Assembly (NCBI GenBank): GCA_035998445.1
Contig: DASYHQ010000061.1
Location: 124,001-188,000 of the forward strand
Direction of reading: 5' to 3'
Origin: Tepidisphaeraceae bacterium
GTDB lineage: Bacteria > Planctomycetota > Phycisphaerae > Tepidisphaerales > Tepidisphaeraceae
Length of the DNA stretch: 64,000 bases
In this document: in pieces, positions 53,783 to 63,180 of the stretch
How positions within the stretch are numbered: position 1 is the stretch's first letter
Layout of the letters: every line of letters begins with the position of its first letter
Notes under the pieces: generated by a model
What the model was told of the DNA's origin: nothing
Database searches by the model: none
What the model saw: the letters and a program-made list of their open reading frames with translations, nothing else
Translations under genes and position numbers: made by a program

Positions 53783-53900
53783 CTTCTGTAGGACAGGCAT
53801 TCCTGCCTGTCTCTCTTGGTCTCCCCCCGTATTTCCTCTTCCGTCGAATACGGGGGGAAAGCGGGGGGAGAGACAGGCAGGAATGCCTGTCCTACAGAAG
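53783..53900. repeat. Family B palindromic element (REPIN-like) between ureD and ureAB
   Basis: CTTCTGTAGGACAGGCATTC ... GAATGCCTGTCCTACAGAAG, with inner CTCCCCCCGTATT and AATACGGGGGG arms. Ends 27 bp before the ureAB start, so it would form a long hairpin in a ureD-ureAB transcript. Confidence 0.95.
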
Positions 53901-53927
53901 AAAGGCACAGACAGAGGAAACGACACG

Positions 53928-54665
53928 ATGCATTTATCCCCCCGCGAGATCGACAAGCTGATGCTGCACAACGTGGGCTTCCTCGCCCAGAAGCGGCTCG
54001 CCCGCGGGCTGCGGTTGAATTATCCGGAGGCCGTGGCGCTGATCGCGGCGGTCTGCCTGGAATTCATTCGCGACGGCAAGCGCGTAGCCGAGCTGATGTC
54101 GCTCGGCCAGCAGTTGCTCGGCCGGCGGCAGGTGCTGCCGGGCGTGGCGGAGATGATCTACGACGTGCAGGTCGAGGGAACCTTCCCCGACGGCACGAAG
54201 CTCGTCACCGTTCACCACCCGATCGCATCGCTCGACGGCAAGCTGGAGATGGCCCTCTACGGCAGCTTCCTGCCCACGCCCGATCCGTCGCTCTTCGGCG
54301 ACCTACCTGAAGACAACCCGGGCGAAGTTCAACCCGCCGCCGGTGAACTGGCTCTGAACGAAGGCCGCGACAGCGTCGACCTACCCATCACCAACGTCGG
54401 CGATCGCCCGGTGCAGGTGGGCAGCCATTACCACTTCGTCGAGACCAACCCCGCGCTGCAGTTCGACCGCGGCGTGGCCTACGGCAAACGCCTCGACATT
54501 CCCGCGGGCACCGCGGTGCGCTTCGAGCCGGGCGAGACGAAGAGCGTGCGCCTCGTCGACATCGCCGGCGACAAGGTGATCGCTGGTGGCAACAACTTCG
54601 CTTCGGGCCCGGTGACCGAAACCGGCCGTAAGAAGGCGATCGACGCAACGAAGGCCGCAACATGA
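53928..54665 (+). CDS. ureAB: Urease gamma-beta fusion subunit
   Basis: 245 residues. Residues 1-101 are the gamma subunit ([60 protein letters not shown]). A linker of about 30 residues leads to the beta subunit from about 131 ([60 protein letters not shown]). Separate genes are the rule in most bacteria; this fusion is known from Helicobacter and a few other lineages. A C-terminal extension beyond [10 protein letters not shown] is short. GAGG lies 11 bases before ATG 53928. Confidence 0.95.
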   Translation: MHLSPREIDKLMLHNVGFLAQKRLARGLRLNYPEAVALIAAVCLEFIRDGKRVAELMSLGQQLLGRRQVLPGVAEMIYDVQVEGTFPDGTKLVTVHHPIASLDGKLEMALYGSFLPTPDPSLFGDLPEDNPGEVQPAAGELALNEGRDSVDLPITNVGDRPVQVGSHYHFVETNPALQFDRGVAYGKRLDIPAGTAVRFEPGETKSVRLVDIAGDKVIAGGNNFASGPVTETGRKKAIDATKAAT

Positions 54666-54725
54666 CGCGCTGTATCACGTTGCTGGGCCCGCAGAATCGA
54701 ATCGAACAGTTGAGGTATCTGAACC

Positions 54726-56441
54726 ATGTCCTACCGCATTCCCCGCTCCACGTACGCCGACATCTATGGCCCTACGGTTGGCGACCGCGTTCGCCTTGGC
54801 GATACCGGCCTTATCCTTGAAGTGGAGAAGGACTTCGCCGTCTACGGTGACGAGTGCAAATTTGGTGGTGGCAAGGTGCTGCGCGAGGGCATGGGCCAGG
54901 CGGCGGGCGTGTCGCAGGCGGATGCGCTCGACCTCGTCATTACCAATGCGCTTGTCGTCGACTACACCGGCATCTACAAGGCCGACATTGGCGTTAAGAA
55001 TGGCCGCATCGCGGGCATCGGCAAGGCGGGCAACCCGGGTGTGATGGCGGGCGTGTCGGCGAATATGATCGTGGGCGTGACGACGGAAGTCATCGCCGGT
55101 GAAGGACTGATTTTGACCGCCGGCGGCATCGACGCGCACATTCACTACATCTGCCCGCAGCAGGCGTACGAGGCGATCGCGGCAGGCCTCACAACGATGA
55201 TCGGTGGTGGCACCGGGCCGGCAGTGGGCACCTGCGCCACCACCTGCACGCCAGGCGCGTTTTACACGCAGATGATGCTGCAGGCGACCGATGCGCTGCC
55301 GCTCAACTTCGGCTTTACCGGCAAGGGCAACACGGCCCACCCGGCAGGGCTGGCCGAGCAGATCGTGTCGGGGCAGATCGGACTGAAGCTGCACGAAGAC
55401 TGGGGCACCACGCCCGCGGCCATCGATTGTTGTTTAACGGTCGCCGAGCAGTACGACGTTGCAGTCACCATTCACACCGATACGCTCAACGAGTCCGGCT
55501 TTGTCGAATCGTCGATCGCGGCGTTCAAGAACCGCACGATTCACACCTACCACACCGAAGGCGCCGGCGGTGGTCACGCGCCCGACATCATCAAGGTCGC
55601 CGGGCTGCCCAACGTGCTGCCGTCGTCCACCAACCCCACGCGGCCATACACCGTGAACACGCTCGACGAGCATCTGGACATGCTGATGGTCTGCCATCAT
55701 CTCGATCCCAGTCTGCCGGAAGACGTCGCCTTCGCCGAGAGCCGTATTCGTGGTGAGACGATCGCGGCCGAGGATATATTGCACGACCTGGGTGCCATCA
55801 GCATGATTTCATCGGATAGCCAGGCGATGGGCCGCATCGGCGAGGTCATCACGCGCACCTGGCAGACGGCCGACAAGATGAAGCAGCAGCGCGGCAAACT
55901 GCCCGGCGACCCGGCCGGCCACGACAACAACCGCATCAAGCGTTACGTCGCCAAGTACACCATCAACCCCGCGATCGCGCACGGCGTGGGGCACGTGGTC
56001 GGCAGCATCGAGGTCGGCAAGTTCGCCGACCTGGTCCTGTGGAAGCCGGCGATGTTCGGCGCCAAGTGCGAGATGGTCATCAAGGGCGGCATTATCGCCT
56101 GGAGCCAGATGGGCGACCCCAACGCCAGCATCCCCACGCCGCAACCGGTCTACATGCGCCCCATGTTCGGCGGCTTCGGCCGGGCGACGGGCACGGCATC
56201 GCTGGCGTTCGTCTCGCAGGCGTCGGTGGATGCGAACGTGGTGCAAGGGTACGGCCTGAACAAGCAAATCACGCCTGTAAAAAACTGCCGTAACGTGGGC
56301 AAAAAGGACATGAAGCTGAACGACGCGACGCCCGTGATCACTGTCGACGCCGAGACCTACACGGTGACGGCCGACGGCGAGGAACTGCGCTGCGAGCCGC
56401 TGGACGTTCTGCCCCTGGCGCAGCGGTACTTCCTGTTCTAA
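54726..56441 (+). CDS. ureC: Urease alpha (catalytic) subunit
   Basis: 571 residues. Hydrolyses urea to ammonia and carbamate at a di-nickel site. The nickel ligands His138 and His140 ([12 protein letters not shown]) and the carbamylated Lys221 (GLKLHEDWG) are present, as is the active-site flap ([20 protein letters not shown]) with its catalytic histidine. The length is canonical. It starts 60 bp after ureAB. No ureF or ureG follows; the next 700 bp are repeats. Function needs UreF and UreG from elsewhere in the genome. Confidence 0.97.
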   Translation: MSYRIPRSTYADIYGPTVGDRVRLGDTGLILEVEKDFAVYGDECKFGGGKVLREGMGQAAGVSQADALDLVITNALVVDYTGIYKADIGVKNGRIAGIGKAGNPGVMAGVSANMIVGVTTEVIAGEGLILTAGGIDAHIHYICPQQAYEAIAAGLTTMIGGGTGPAVGTCATTCTPGAFYTQMMLQATDALPLNFGFTGKGNTAHPAGLAEQIVSGQIGLKLHEDWGTTPAAIDCCLTVAEQYDVAVTIHTDTLNESGFVESSIAAFKNRTIHTYHTEGAGGGHAPDIIKVAGLPNVLPSSTNPTRPYTVNTLDEHLDMLMVCHHLDPSLPEDVAFAESRIRGETIAAEDILHDLGAISMISSDSQAMGRIGEVITRTWQTADKMKQQRGKLPGDPAGHDNNRIKRYVAKYTINPAIAHGVGHVVGSIEVGKFADLVLWKPAMFGAKCEMVIKGGIIAWSQMGDPNASIPTPQPVYMRPMFGGFGRATGTASLAFVSQASVDANVVQGYGLNKQITPVKNCRNVGKKDMKLNDATPVITVDAETYTVTADGEELRCEPLDVLPLAQRYFLF

Positions 56442-56560
56442 GGATGACGCGATTACCGGACGGATCGCGGGCTCGGCGTACCACGCCGTGCCGCCCGGCT
56501 TGCCGTCGCGTTCTGACTCACGGTGCGTCTCCCGCGTCTACAGCGCGCTTTCCATGCGAA

Positions 56561-56600
56561 GGGCGCGGCGCGGTTGTCATCGGCGCGGCGCGGTTGTCAT
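56561..56600. repeat. 20-bp tandem duplication
   Basis: GGCGCGGCGCGGTTGTCATC type sequence occurs twice in a row just after ureC. Confidence 0.75.
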
Positions 56601-56622
56601 CTGCGCGGCTAATTCTCCGCTT

Positions 56623-56794
56623 TAGAGCGGCTCTACCTCAGGTGTAGCGTGTCATCCCGAGGGGAGCGGTAGCGACCTGAGGGATCTCAAGTAAGGGAGG
56701 GCGCTCGACAGTGGCGATCCCTCGAGTCGCTACCGCTCCCGCTCGGGATGACAGGGTTGCGGCCAGACGCTACACCCGAAGTTGAACCGCTCTA
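56623..56794. repeat. Nested palindrome: TAGAGCGG arms around a family C element
   Basis: Outer arms TAGAGCGG...GGTGTAGCGT (56623-56650) and ACGCTACACC...CCGCTCTA (56766-56794) flank a complete family C element (56651-56752). The gap 56442-57158 has no gene. Confidence 0.92.
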
Positions 56795-56861
56795 GTGGTG
56801 GGAAACGGCGTTTTGCGACCGCGACAACCTGTCTCGACGAACGCCCTGCATCCGCGATCGC

Positions 56862-57024
56862 TAGAGCGTGTTATGCACTTTCCAGCTCAGAAACTGGCTT
56901 GGGTGCCACGGTTTGGTACTCCAAGCCGTGCCGGTACACGCAGACACGGCTTGGAGTACCAAACCGTGGCACCCAGCGTCGTCACGCCTGCGTTACTGGC
57001 CCCCAAAGTGGATAACACGCTCTA
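56862..57024. repeat. Nested palindrome: TAGAGCGTGTTATGCACTTT arms around a family F element
   Basis: Outer arms at 56862 and ending 57024 (AAAGTGGATAACACGCTCTA) flank a family F element (56902-56974, GGGTGCCACGGTTTGGTACT and inverse). Confidence 0.9.
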
Positions 57025-57158
57025 GGCTCTTGAAGGATGTCGAGACGCTCGACTGGTTCCCATAATATCCGCGTACACAGGCCGCCACTGAGCAACTTTT
57101 GTTCACACCCTGCGTATATTGAGGGGGGTACGGCTACAATGATTCCGGAGGTTCACCG

Positions 57159-58337
57159 ATGACCAAGCCCCTGTTGATCTCGCTCGCGTTGTTCGCTGGT
57201 GTTGCGCCGATCGCTCACGCTCAAAATGCCCCTCAAGCCACGACGGCGGCCGCGCCGTTATCGGCCGAACGATTGCAGGAGGCGATCGACAAAGGGTTGG
57301 CGTTCCTGAAGTCGCAGCAGCTGCCCGATGGCGGCTGGGCAACCGAACGGCAGCCGCCGGCGATTTCGGCGCTCGTGCTGAGGGCGTTTGCGCAGGACCC
57401 GAAGACGGGCCCGCAGGCGGACTTCGTGAAGAAGGGATACGAGCGCCTGTTGAGCTTCCAGGTCGAGAGTGGCGGCATCTACAAGGATGCGCTGGCCAAC
57501 TACAACACCGCCATCGCCGTCAGCGCGCTCGCGGCGGCGAACGATCCTGCGTACAAGGATCGGCTTGATAAGGCCGTCGCCTACCTCAAGAGCCTGCAGT
57601 GGACCAGTGGTGTCGTCGGCCCGAAGGGGGAATCGACGGCTGATGCAGACAAGGCCACGTGGGAAGGGGGCTGGGGCTACGGGCGCAACGGTCGGCCGGA
57701 CTTTTCCAACACGCAGATGGCGCTCGACGCGATGCACGACGCCGGCCTGAAGCCCGACGACCCGGCGTACCAGCGCGCCCTGACCTTCATCCAGCGCACC
57801 CAGAACCGTAGCGAGAGCAACGACCAGGCGTTCGCCGGCAACGATGGTGGCTTCTTCTACACGCCGGCGCGCGGTGGCGAATCGATGGCGGGGCACATCG
57901 ACGCCGCCGACAAGAAGGAACCGCGCAGCTACGGCTCGATGACCTATGCGGGCCTGAAGTCGTTCATCTACGCCGGCCTGTCCAAGACCGACCCGCGCGT
58001 GCAGGCGGCGTACGACTGGATCAAGCAGAACTACACGCTCGATGAAAACCCCGGCATGGCCGCCGCCGACCCCGAGAACGCGAAGAACGGCCTGTACTAC
58101 TACTACCACACCATGGCCCGCGCCATGAACGCCTACGACGAGCCCACCTTCACCGACGCCAGCGGCAAGACGCACGACTGGCGCGCCGATCTAGCCCAGC
58201 AGCTCTTCTCGCTCCAGCAGCCCGACGGCAGCTGGGTCGGCGACAAGCGCTGGATGGAAGACAACCCGGTCATCACCACGTCCTACGTCGTGCTGGCGCT
58301 GCAGGAGATCCAGAAAGACCTGGCGGAGAAGCAGTAG
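57159..58337 (+). CDS. Secreted alpha/alpha-toroid (prenyltransferase/squalene-oxidase repeat) protein
   Basis: 392 residues. Signal peptide MTKPLLISLALFAGVAPIAH with cleavage after AHA. Repeated units of the terpenoid-cyclase-like toroid are visible: AIDKGLAFLKSQQLPDGGWA, VAYLKSLQW, TFIQRTQNR and LFSLQQPDGSWVG. A classical DXDD cyclase motif is absent. Exported members of this type are common in planctomycetes; their role is unknown and cyclase activity is unlikely. GGAGG eight bases before ATG 57159 gives a strong ribosome site. Confidence 0.85.
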   Translation: MTKPLLISLALFAGVAPIAHAQNAPQATTAAAPLSAERLQEAIDKGLAFLKSQQLPDGGWATERQPPAISALVLRAFAQDPKTGPQADFVKKGYERLLSFQVESGGIYKDALANYNTAIAVSALAAANDPAYKDRLDKAVAYLKSLQWTSGVVGPKGESTADADKATWEGGWGYGRNGRPDFSNTQMALDAMHDAGLKPDDPAYQRALTFIQRTQNRSESNDQAFAGNDGGFFYTPARGGESMAGHIDAADKKEPRSYGSMTYAGLKSFIYAGLSKTDPRVQAAYDWIKQNYTLDENPGMAAADPENAKNGLYYYYHTMARAMNAYDEPTFTDASGKTHDWRADLAQQLFSLQQPDGSWVGDKRWMEDNPVITTSYVVLALQEIQKDLAEKQ

Positions 58338-58380
58338 GCCTGCTGTCTGACCGACGGATCGAGCACGTGGGTCAGCGTCT

Positions 58381-58482
58381 GTCATCCCGAAGGGAGCGGT
58401 AGCGACCAGAGGGATCTCGACGGGGCCAGCACAGTCCGCCGTGCCGATCCCTCAGGTCGCTACCGCTCCCGTTCGGGATGAC
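58381..58482. repeat. Family C palindromic element
   Basis: GTCATCCCGAAGGGAGCGGT ... CGCTCCCGTTCGGGATGAC between convergent genes. Confidence 0.93.
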
Positions 58483-58504
58483 ATAGCGTTGGTGCCGGCC
58501 CTAC

Positions 58505-59671
58505 CTACGTCGACTGATAGCTCAGCTTGCAACTCCTGCGGTACGCCGAGGCCGTCATGCCGACGGCGTTGCGGAAGACGTTCGCCATGCGCTCGGGGTT
58601 TGAGAACCCGCTGCCCTTGGCGATCGCGGGCATGGACAGGTCGGTGTTCGACAGCAACTGCTTGGCCTTCTCGATCCGCACCCGGCGAATCTCCTGCAAC
58701 GGCGTGCGACCCAAATGCTGCAGGAACTTTCGCTCCAAATACCGCCGGTTCACCGTTACCACCTTCAGCAGCTTCTGCACCGTCACGCCCTCGTGAACGC
58801 GCTCGCGGATGTAGCGCAGCGCCTCGAGCACCTCGGGGTCGTTGATGTTCAACAGGTTGGTGCTTTGCCGTGAGATGACGCTGACCGGGGGGAACATGAT
58901 CGCCTCGGCCGGTGGAGCGGCGCCGGACATCAGTTCGTCCAACAGTTTGGCGGCGGCGAAGCCGATCTTCTCGGTCGGCAGCGCGATGCTCGACAGTGGG
59001 GGGTGACTGAACTTGCTCACCAGCTCGTCATTATCGACGCCCAGCACGCAGACCTCTTCCGGCACGCGGATGCCGCTGTGCCGGCAGATCTCCAGGATCT
59101 CAGCGCCGGCCGGGTCGTGCGATGCGAAGATGCCGACCGGCTTGGGCAACGACTGCAGCCACGCCAGCACCGTCTGCGGGTCGCCCACCGGTGCCCGCGA
59201 CCGCAGCGGTGGCCTGCCCTGCCTGCGGTAAAAACTGACCTCGATCTCCTCATCCTCCAGCGCGCTGGCGAACCCCTTTTGGCGGATCTCCGAGAACCCC
59301 GCGCCGGTCGGCCCGATGGTGCCGAAGTGGCGCAGGCCCAGGTCCAGAAAGTACTCGGCCGCCAGCCGGCCGACGGCCTCGTCGTCGGCGAGCACCGAGG
59401 GAAACGGTTGGGGCGGCCACCAGTTCGACACGTCGACCACAGGAATGTCCAGCTCGCGCAGCTGGTCGACGTAGTTCTTCTCGGAATAGGTGATGACGCC
59501 GTCGGCGCTACCGCGTGCGATGCCGTTGAGATATTGCGGCAACGGCAGGACGCGCGTCCACGTCCAGTCCGGCCGTTGCGTCAGGTACGCGGCGATCCCC
59601 AATTGCACGCCGTGCAGATATCCCATCCAGTTGTGCATCACGAGCAGTATGCGACGCTGCGGATCAGCCAT
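58505..59671 (-). CDS. XylR-like transcription regulator (LacI-type sensor plus AraC-type DNA-binding domain)
   Basis: 388 residues. The N-terminal periplasmic-binding-protein fold (about 5-270) has RRILLVMHNWMGYLHGVQLG, DDEAVGRLAAEYFLDLGLRH and VCVLGVDNDELVSKFSHPPL. The C-terminal AraC pair of helix-turn-helix motifs (about 285-385) has VQKLLKVVTVNRRYLERKFL and LSMPAIAKGSGFSNPERMAN. This domain order is that of XylR, which senses a sugar. No sugar-use operon is next to it, so the ligand is unknown. ATG 59671 is chosen because the domain starts with MADPQRRILLVM. Confidence 0.92.
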   Translation of the reverse strand: MADPQRRILLVMHNWMGYLHGVQLGIAAYLTQRPDWTWTRVLPLPQYLNGIARGSADGVITYSEKNYVDQLRELDIPVVDVSNWWPPQPFPSVLADDEAVGRLAAEYFLDLGLRHFGTIGPTGAGFSEIRQKGFASALEDEEIEVSFYRRQGRPPLRSRAPVGDPQTVLAWLQSLPKPVGIFASHDPAGAEILEICRHSGIRVPEEVCVLGVDNDELVSKFSHPPLSSIALPTEKIGFAAAKLLDELMSGAAPPAEAIMFPPVSVISRQSTNLLNINDPEVLEALRYIRERVHEGVTVQKLLKVVTVNRRYLERKFLQHLGRTPLQEIRRVRIEKAKQLLSNTDLSMPAIAKGSGFSNPERMANVFRNAVGMTASAYRRSCKLSYQST

Positions 59672-60107
59672 GCACCAGTGGTAGCGAAGCAGTGACAATT
59701 AGGCAAGGCGTATTGTCGCAAAGCGGCAGTGCGATTGTTTCGTCTAACGCGGTGGTGGCTAGTGCCGCTCCTTGGCTGTGCGTTTTACGCGAGGAAGGGC
59801 TGAACTGAGAGCGCTAATTGGCTCGTCGCTGCTGGTAATTATTCGAGAAAGTGCCGGCGTACAACCGAAAAAACGGAAGCGAGCTGATCCGCGTTCGGAC
59901 GGCGGCAGCTTTGTTGCGCAAAGCGGACTCATGCAATGTTCGTGGGGATCTGTAGTGCGTCGAGATCGGTCGTTCCGAAATTTGTCTTATTAAGGTAAAA
60001 GCTGCTCTGCCCAGTTCATCGTTGATGCCGATGGACTGATGTGGTACTAGTTTAGCACGCGTTGGCAGAGCGCGGCACGAGATACCCTTCCATTTTACGA
60101 GGTTTTG
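59672..60107. other. Intergenic region, no feature recognised
   Basis: 436 bp between the divergent XylR-like and cyclophilin genes, somewhat lower in G+C than its surroundings and free of the palindromic families. It must hold two promoters; I see no convincing boxes or hairpins. Confidence 0.4.
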
Positions 60108-62423
60108 ATGTCATTGCTTTCGCGTCCCCGCGCTAGTGCGCCCGTTGCTCCGATCGAGTCGCTCGAGTCCCGCCGTCTGTTGCACAACGTATTGCTGGCA
60201 CCCATTGCGGACATGCAGGCGGTCGTCGGAACCGCGCAGACGGTCGACCTGAAGCAGCACTTCGACGATCCGGACGTCGCCCGCACCAAGGTGACGCTCG
60301 ACACGAACTTCGGTTCGATCCCGCTCGAGTTGTACGACGACCTGACCCCGCAGACGGTCGAGAACTTCCTGAAGTACGTCGAGAGCGACCGGTACAACAA
60401 CGTGCTGTTCCATCGCCTGGAGCCCGGCTTCGTCCTGCAGGGCGGTGGGTACACCAGCACCGGCGCCGAGGTCGAAGATTTCGGTAATGTCCCCAACGAA
60501 TTCGACGCGAGCCACCCGAACGTCATGGGCACGGTCGCCATGGCCAAGGTCGGTGGTGACCCCGATTCGGCGACGAGCCAGTTCTTCTTTAACCTGGCCG
60601 ACAACCGCGCGAACCTAGACAACCAGAACGGCGGCTTCACGACCTTCGCCGAAGCGCTGGACATGACCACGGTGAACAACATCGCGGCGCTCCCCACGAG
60701 CAACCAGGGCGGTGCCTTTAACGCCCTCCCGGCCGACGCGAGCGGCACCGTGCCCATGATCACCAACGCCACCCTGATGCCCAAGACGGCGTTCACCGTC
60801 ATCAGCAGCAACCCGGGGATCCTGAACGCCTCGGTCGCCCCCGATGGCACGCTGACCATGACGCCGGTCTCCAGCGGCAACGCGACCGTCACCGTCACGT
60901 CCACGACCCTCGACGGCGACGTGATGAACGAGGCCTTCGCGGTCGACGTGGCCGCGCCGCCCGTCGTGCTCGGCACCGGTGAGGGTCAGTCGCGCTCCCT
61001 GGTCTTCATCGACGGCGACGGCACCCGCACCACCGTGCGGGCCAGCAACGCCACCGCCACGGTCCTCATGAATGGCACCGAGGTGGCCCTGAGCACCGTG
61101 CGCGGCGTGACGACCGTCACCGGTCTGAACCTCAGCATCGGCAGCATCGCCCTAAACGAAATCACCCGCGTCAGCAGCAGCCTGATCATCTCCTCGTCGG
61201 GTGGCGATAACTCGGTCGATATCGGTGACATCACCGCGGCCGGCACGCTCGGCTCGATCACGGCGACGCGCGGCAACCTCGTCGGTGACGTGAACGTCGA
61301 CGGCGCGCTCGGCCGCGTTACCCTCGGGTCCATCAACGGTGGCTCGATCGCCTCGAACGTCGCCGGCACCGCGCTCACGCTTCGCGCCGGTGACGTGACC
61401 AACGCCAGCATCACGATGGTCAGCGCGATCCGCAGCATCACCGTCAACAGCTGGACCGACAGCGACGCCACGCCCGACGTTATCTCCGCGCTGGACATCA
61501 CCACGATCAGCTCGCGCGGCGACTTCGGCGCCGACATCAACACGCCCGGCGGCCTGCGCAGCGCCAGCATCCGCGGCAACACGACCAGCGACAACTGGAA
61601 CGTCGGTGGCACGCTGACCCGCCTGAGCGTCGGCAGCTGGGAAAACGTGGGTGGCAACGGTCAGGTGACGGCCGGTGACCTCGGCACGATCAGCTCGACC
61701 GGCAACTTCGGGCCCGACCTGACGGCCACCACTGGCCTGCGGTCGTTCTCGACCCGCGCCGACGTGACCGGTGGCGTGTGGAACATCGGCGCCGGCACCG
61801 CGTCGCGCGTCAGCGCGCTCAACACGGCGGCGGGCTGGATCGGCGTGTTCGCCGGGCCGGTCAGCTCCGTCTCGGTGCGCGGCACGCTCGACGGCACGCT
61901 GTCGGCCGGTTCGATGCGGTCTCTGTCGGTCGGCACGCTGGCGGCGCCGGTGTCGTTGACCGACGCCAGCGTCCCATACTCGCTGACCTCGTTCCGCGCG
62001 ACGACGATGACCGACGCCGAGATTCGCTCGGCCGGGAGCATCCGATCGGTCTCGGTGCGCTCGGGCACGCTCCGCAGCGCGATCTTCGCCGGCGTCGCCG
62101 GTGGCGACGCCTCGGTCGAGGGTGCCGCCGACTTCGCCAACCCCAATGCTCAGATCGTCTCGGCCCGCTTCGGCGCGCCGCGCGGTCAGGTGGGCTTCAG
62201 CGAAAGCGCGATCATCGCGCCGACGCTGGGCAGCATCAACATTGGCACGATCGCCGACACGGCCTCCAGCATCCCGTTCCAGGGTGTGGCCGCCGACAGC
62301 CTGCGCCTGCTGACCTTCACGATCGACGGCCAGCGCGTCCGCCTGACGGACGCGACCCCGATCGACACGCAGCTGCAGGACCAGGGTGTGACGCTCAACA
62401 ACTTTGAGGTCGTCGTGTTCTAA
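60108..62423 (+). CDS. Secreted cyclophilin-type peptidyl-prolyl isomerase with long beta-repeat tail
   Basis: 771 residues. The N terminus lacks a classical signal but has IESLESRRLLHN, like the LEPR-XLL motif at the start of many planctomycete surface proteins. Residues about 55-230 are a cyclophilin domain (VTLDTNFGSIPLELYDDLTP, NVLFHRLEPGFVLQGGGYT, MAKVGGDPDSATSQFFFNLA) with the catalytic Arg in FHRLEPGF. A sandwich-like domain follows, and then from about 350 many Gly/Ser/Thr-rich strands (LGSITATRGNLVGDVNVDGA, LGTISSTGNFGPDLTATTGL) that suggest a beta-solenoid. GAGG lies five bases before ATG 60108. A strong terminator follows. Confidence 0.9.
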   Translation: MSLLSRPRASAPVAPIESLESRRLLHNVLLAPIADMQAVVGTAQTVDLKQHFDDPDVARTKVTLDTNFGSIPLELYDDLTPQTVENFLKYVESDRYNNVLFHRLEPGFVLQGGGYTSTGAEVEDFGNVPNEFDASHPNVMGTVAMAKVGGDPDSATSQFFFNLADNRANLDNQNGGFTTFAEALDMTTVNNIAALPTSNQGGAFNALPADASGTVPMITNATLMPKTAFTVISSNPGILNASVAPDGTLTMTPVSSGNATVTVTSTTLDGDVMNEAFAVDVAAPPVVLGTGEGQSRSLVFIDGDGTRTTVRASNATATVLMNGTEVALSTVRGVTTVTGLNLSIGSIALNEITRVSSSLIISSSGGDNSVDIGDITAAGTLGSITATRGNLVGDVNVDGALGRVTLGSINGGSIASNVAGTALTLRAGDVTNASITMVSAIRSITVNSWTDSDATPDVISALDITTISSRGDFGADINTPGGLRSASIRGNTTSDNWNVGGTLTRLSVGSWENVGGNGQVTAGDLGTISSTGNFGPDLTATTGLRSFSTRADVTGGVWNIGAGTASRVSALNTAAGWIGVFAGPVSSVSVRGTLDGTLSAGSMRSLSVGTLAAPVSLTDASVPYSLTSFRATTMTDAEIRSAGSIRSVSVRSGTLRSAIFAGVAGGDASVEGAADFANPNAQIVSARFGAPRGQVGFSESAIIAPTLGSINIGTIADTASSIPFQGVAADSLRLLTFTIDGQRVRLTDATPIDTQLQDQGVTLNNFEVVVF

Positions 62424-62453
62424 GTCGTCTGCCGAAGTTTGATTCACAAACCC

Positions 62454-62487
62454 AATCGCCCGTGGCAACCGCCACGGGCGATTTTTC
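62454..62487 (+). terminator. Rho-independent terminator of the cyclophilin gene
   Basis: Stem AATCGCCCGTGGC / GCCACGGGCGATT with an AACC loop, followed by a T5 tract. Confidence 0.93.
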
Positions 62488-62560
62488 GTTTCGGTTGGTT
62501 CAGGTGGCTCGCCACCGATCGACGTCGGTCCTCATCCTGTGCGGGTGCTTGTCGGGTTCC

Positions 62561-62595
62561 GGTCCCTCTCCCACGTACTTATGGGAGAGGGACCG
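62561..62595. repeat. Short family E-like palindrome
   Basis: CCGGTCCCTCTCCCACG faces ATGGGAGAGGGACCGG; minimal form of family E. Confidence 0.75.
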
Positions 62596-62668
62596 GAGTG
62601 ACGTCCTCCGAACTGAAGCGCGCACCTTCTCAGAGGGTGTCAAAGAACACGGTGCTGTTCGGTTTTCA

Positions 62669-62808
62669 CCGTAGCATGGGCGTCTCGCCCATGGCCGTCT
62701 TGAGGCCGAGTAGGCATGTTTTCTTGGAGCCATTTCAGTCGAAGCGGGTTGCCTCAAATCCCATCGGTTGTCCTGCTGACGGACATGGGCGAGACGCCCA
62801 TGCTACGG
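62669..62808. repeat. Family A palindromic element
   Basis: CCGTAGCATGGGCGTCTCGC and inverse ending CATGCTACGG, 140 bp. One of two copies in the 757-bp gene-free stretch 62424-63180. Confidence 0.95.
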
Positions 62809-62935
62809 TCGGAGCGGACGCGGCGTCGTTCTTTAACACCCTCGCAGGATGACGCAGCTTGGAGCGGAACCATTTCTTCGGTCCTCTTTGAGCACCGTCC
62901 ATTGTCGGCCACCGCGACAGCGGCGTCCGTTCCGG

Positions 62936-63073
62936 CCGTGGCATGGGCGTCTCGCCCATGCATGCGGGAGGCCAGCAGATTCAATTTGCATCTGTTGCGC
63001 GGTCGAAGCCGCCCGCCACCAATCGTGATTCCATTTCAATCCACAAGCATGGGCTCTGGCATCCATGCCACGG
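62936..63073. repeat. Family A palindromic element, right arm changed
   Basis: CCGTGGCATGGGCGTCTCGC at the left; the right arm reads CATGGGCTCTGGCATCCATG before CCACGG, so its inner palindrome is lost. Confidence 0.88.
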
Positions 63074-63180
63074 TTTAAGGCGACCCACGTCAGTGCCACC
63101 CACGCAAGGGCGTGCCTACACTTTCCCCGTATCGCGTTTCGATGTTGCGCGGTCGAATGCCCCCGGGAGTGTCAGCCACA

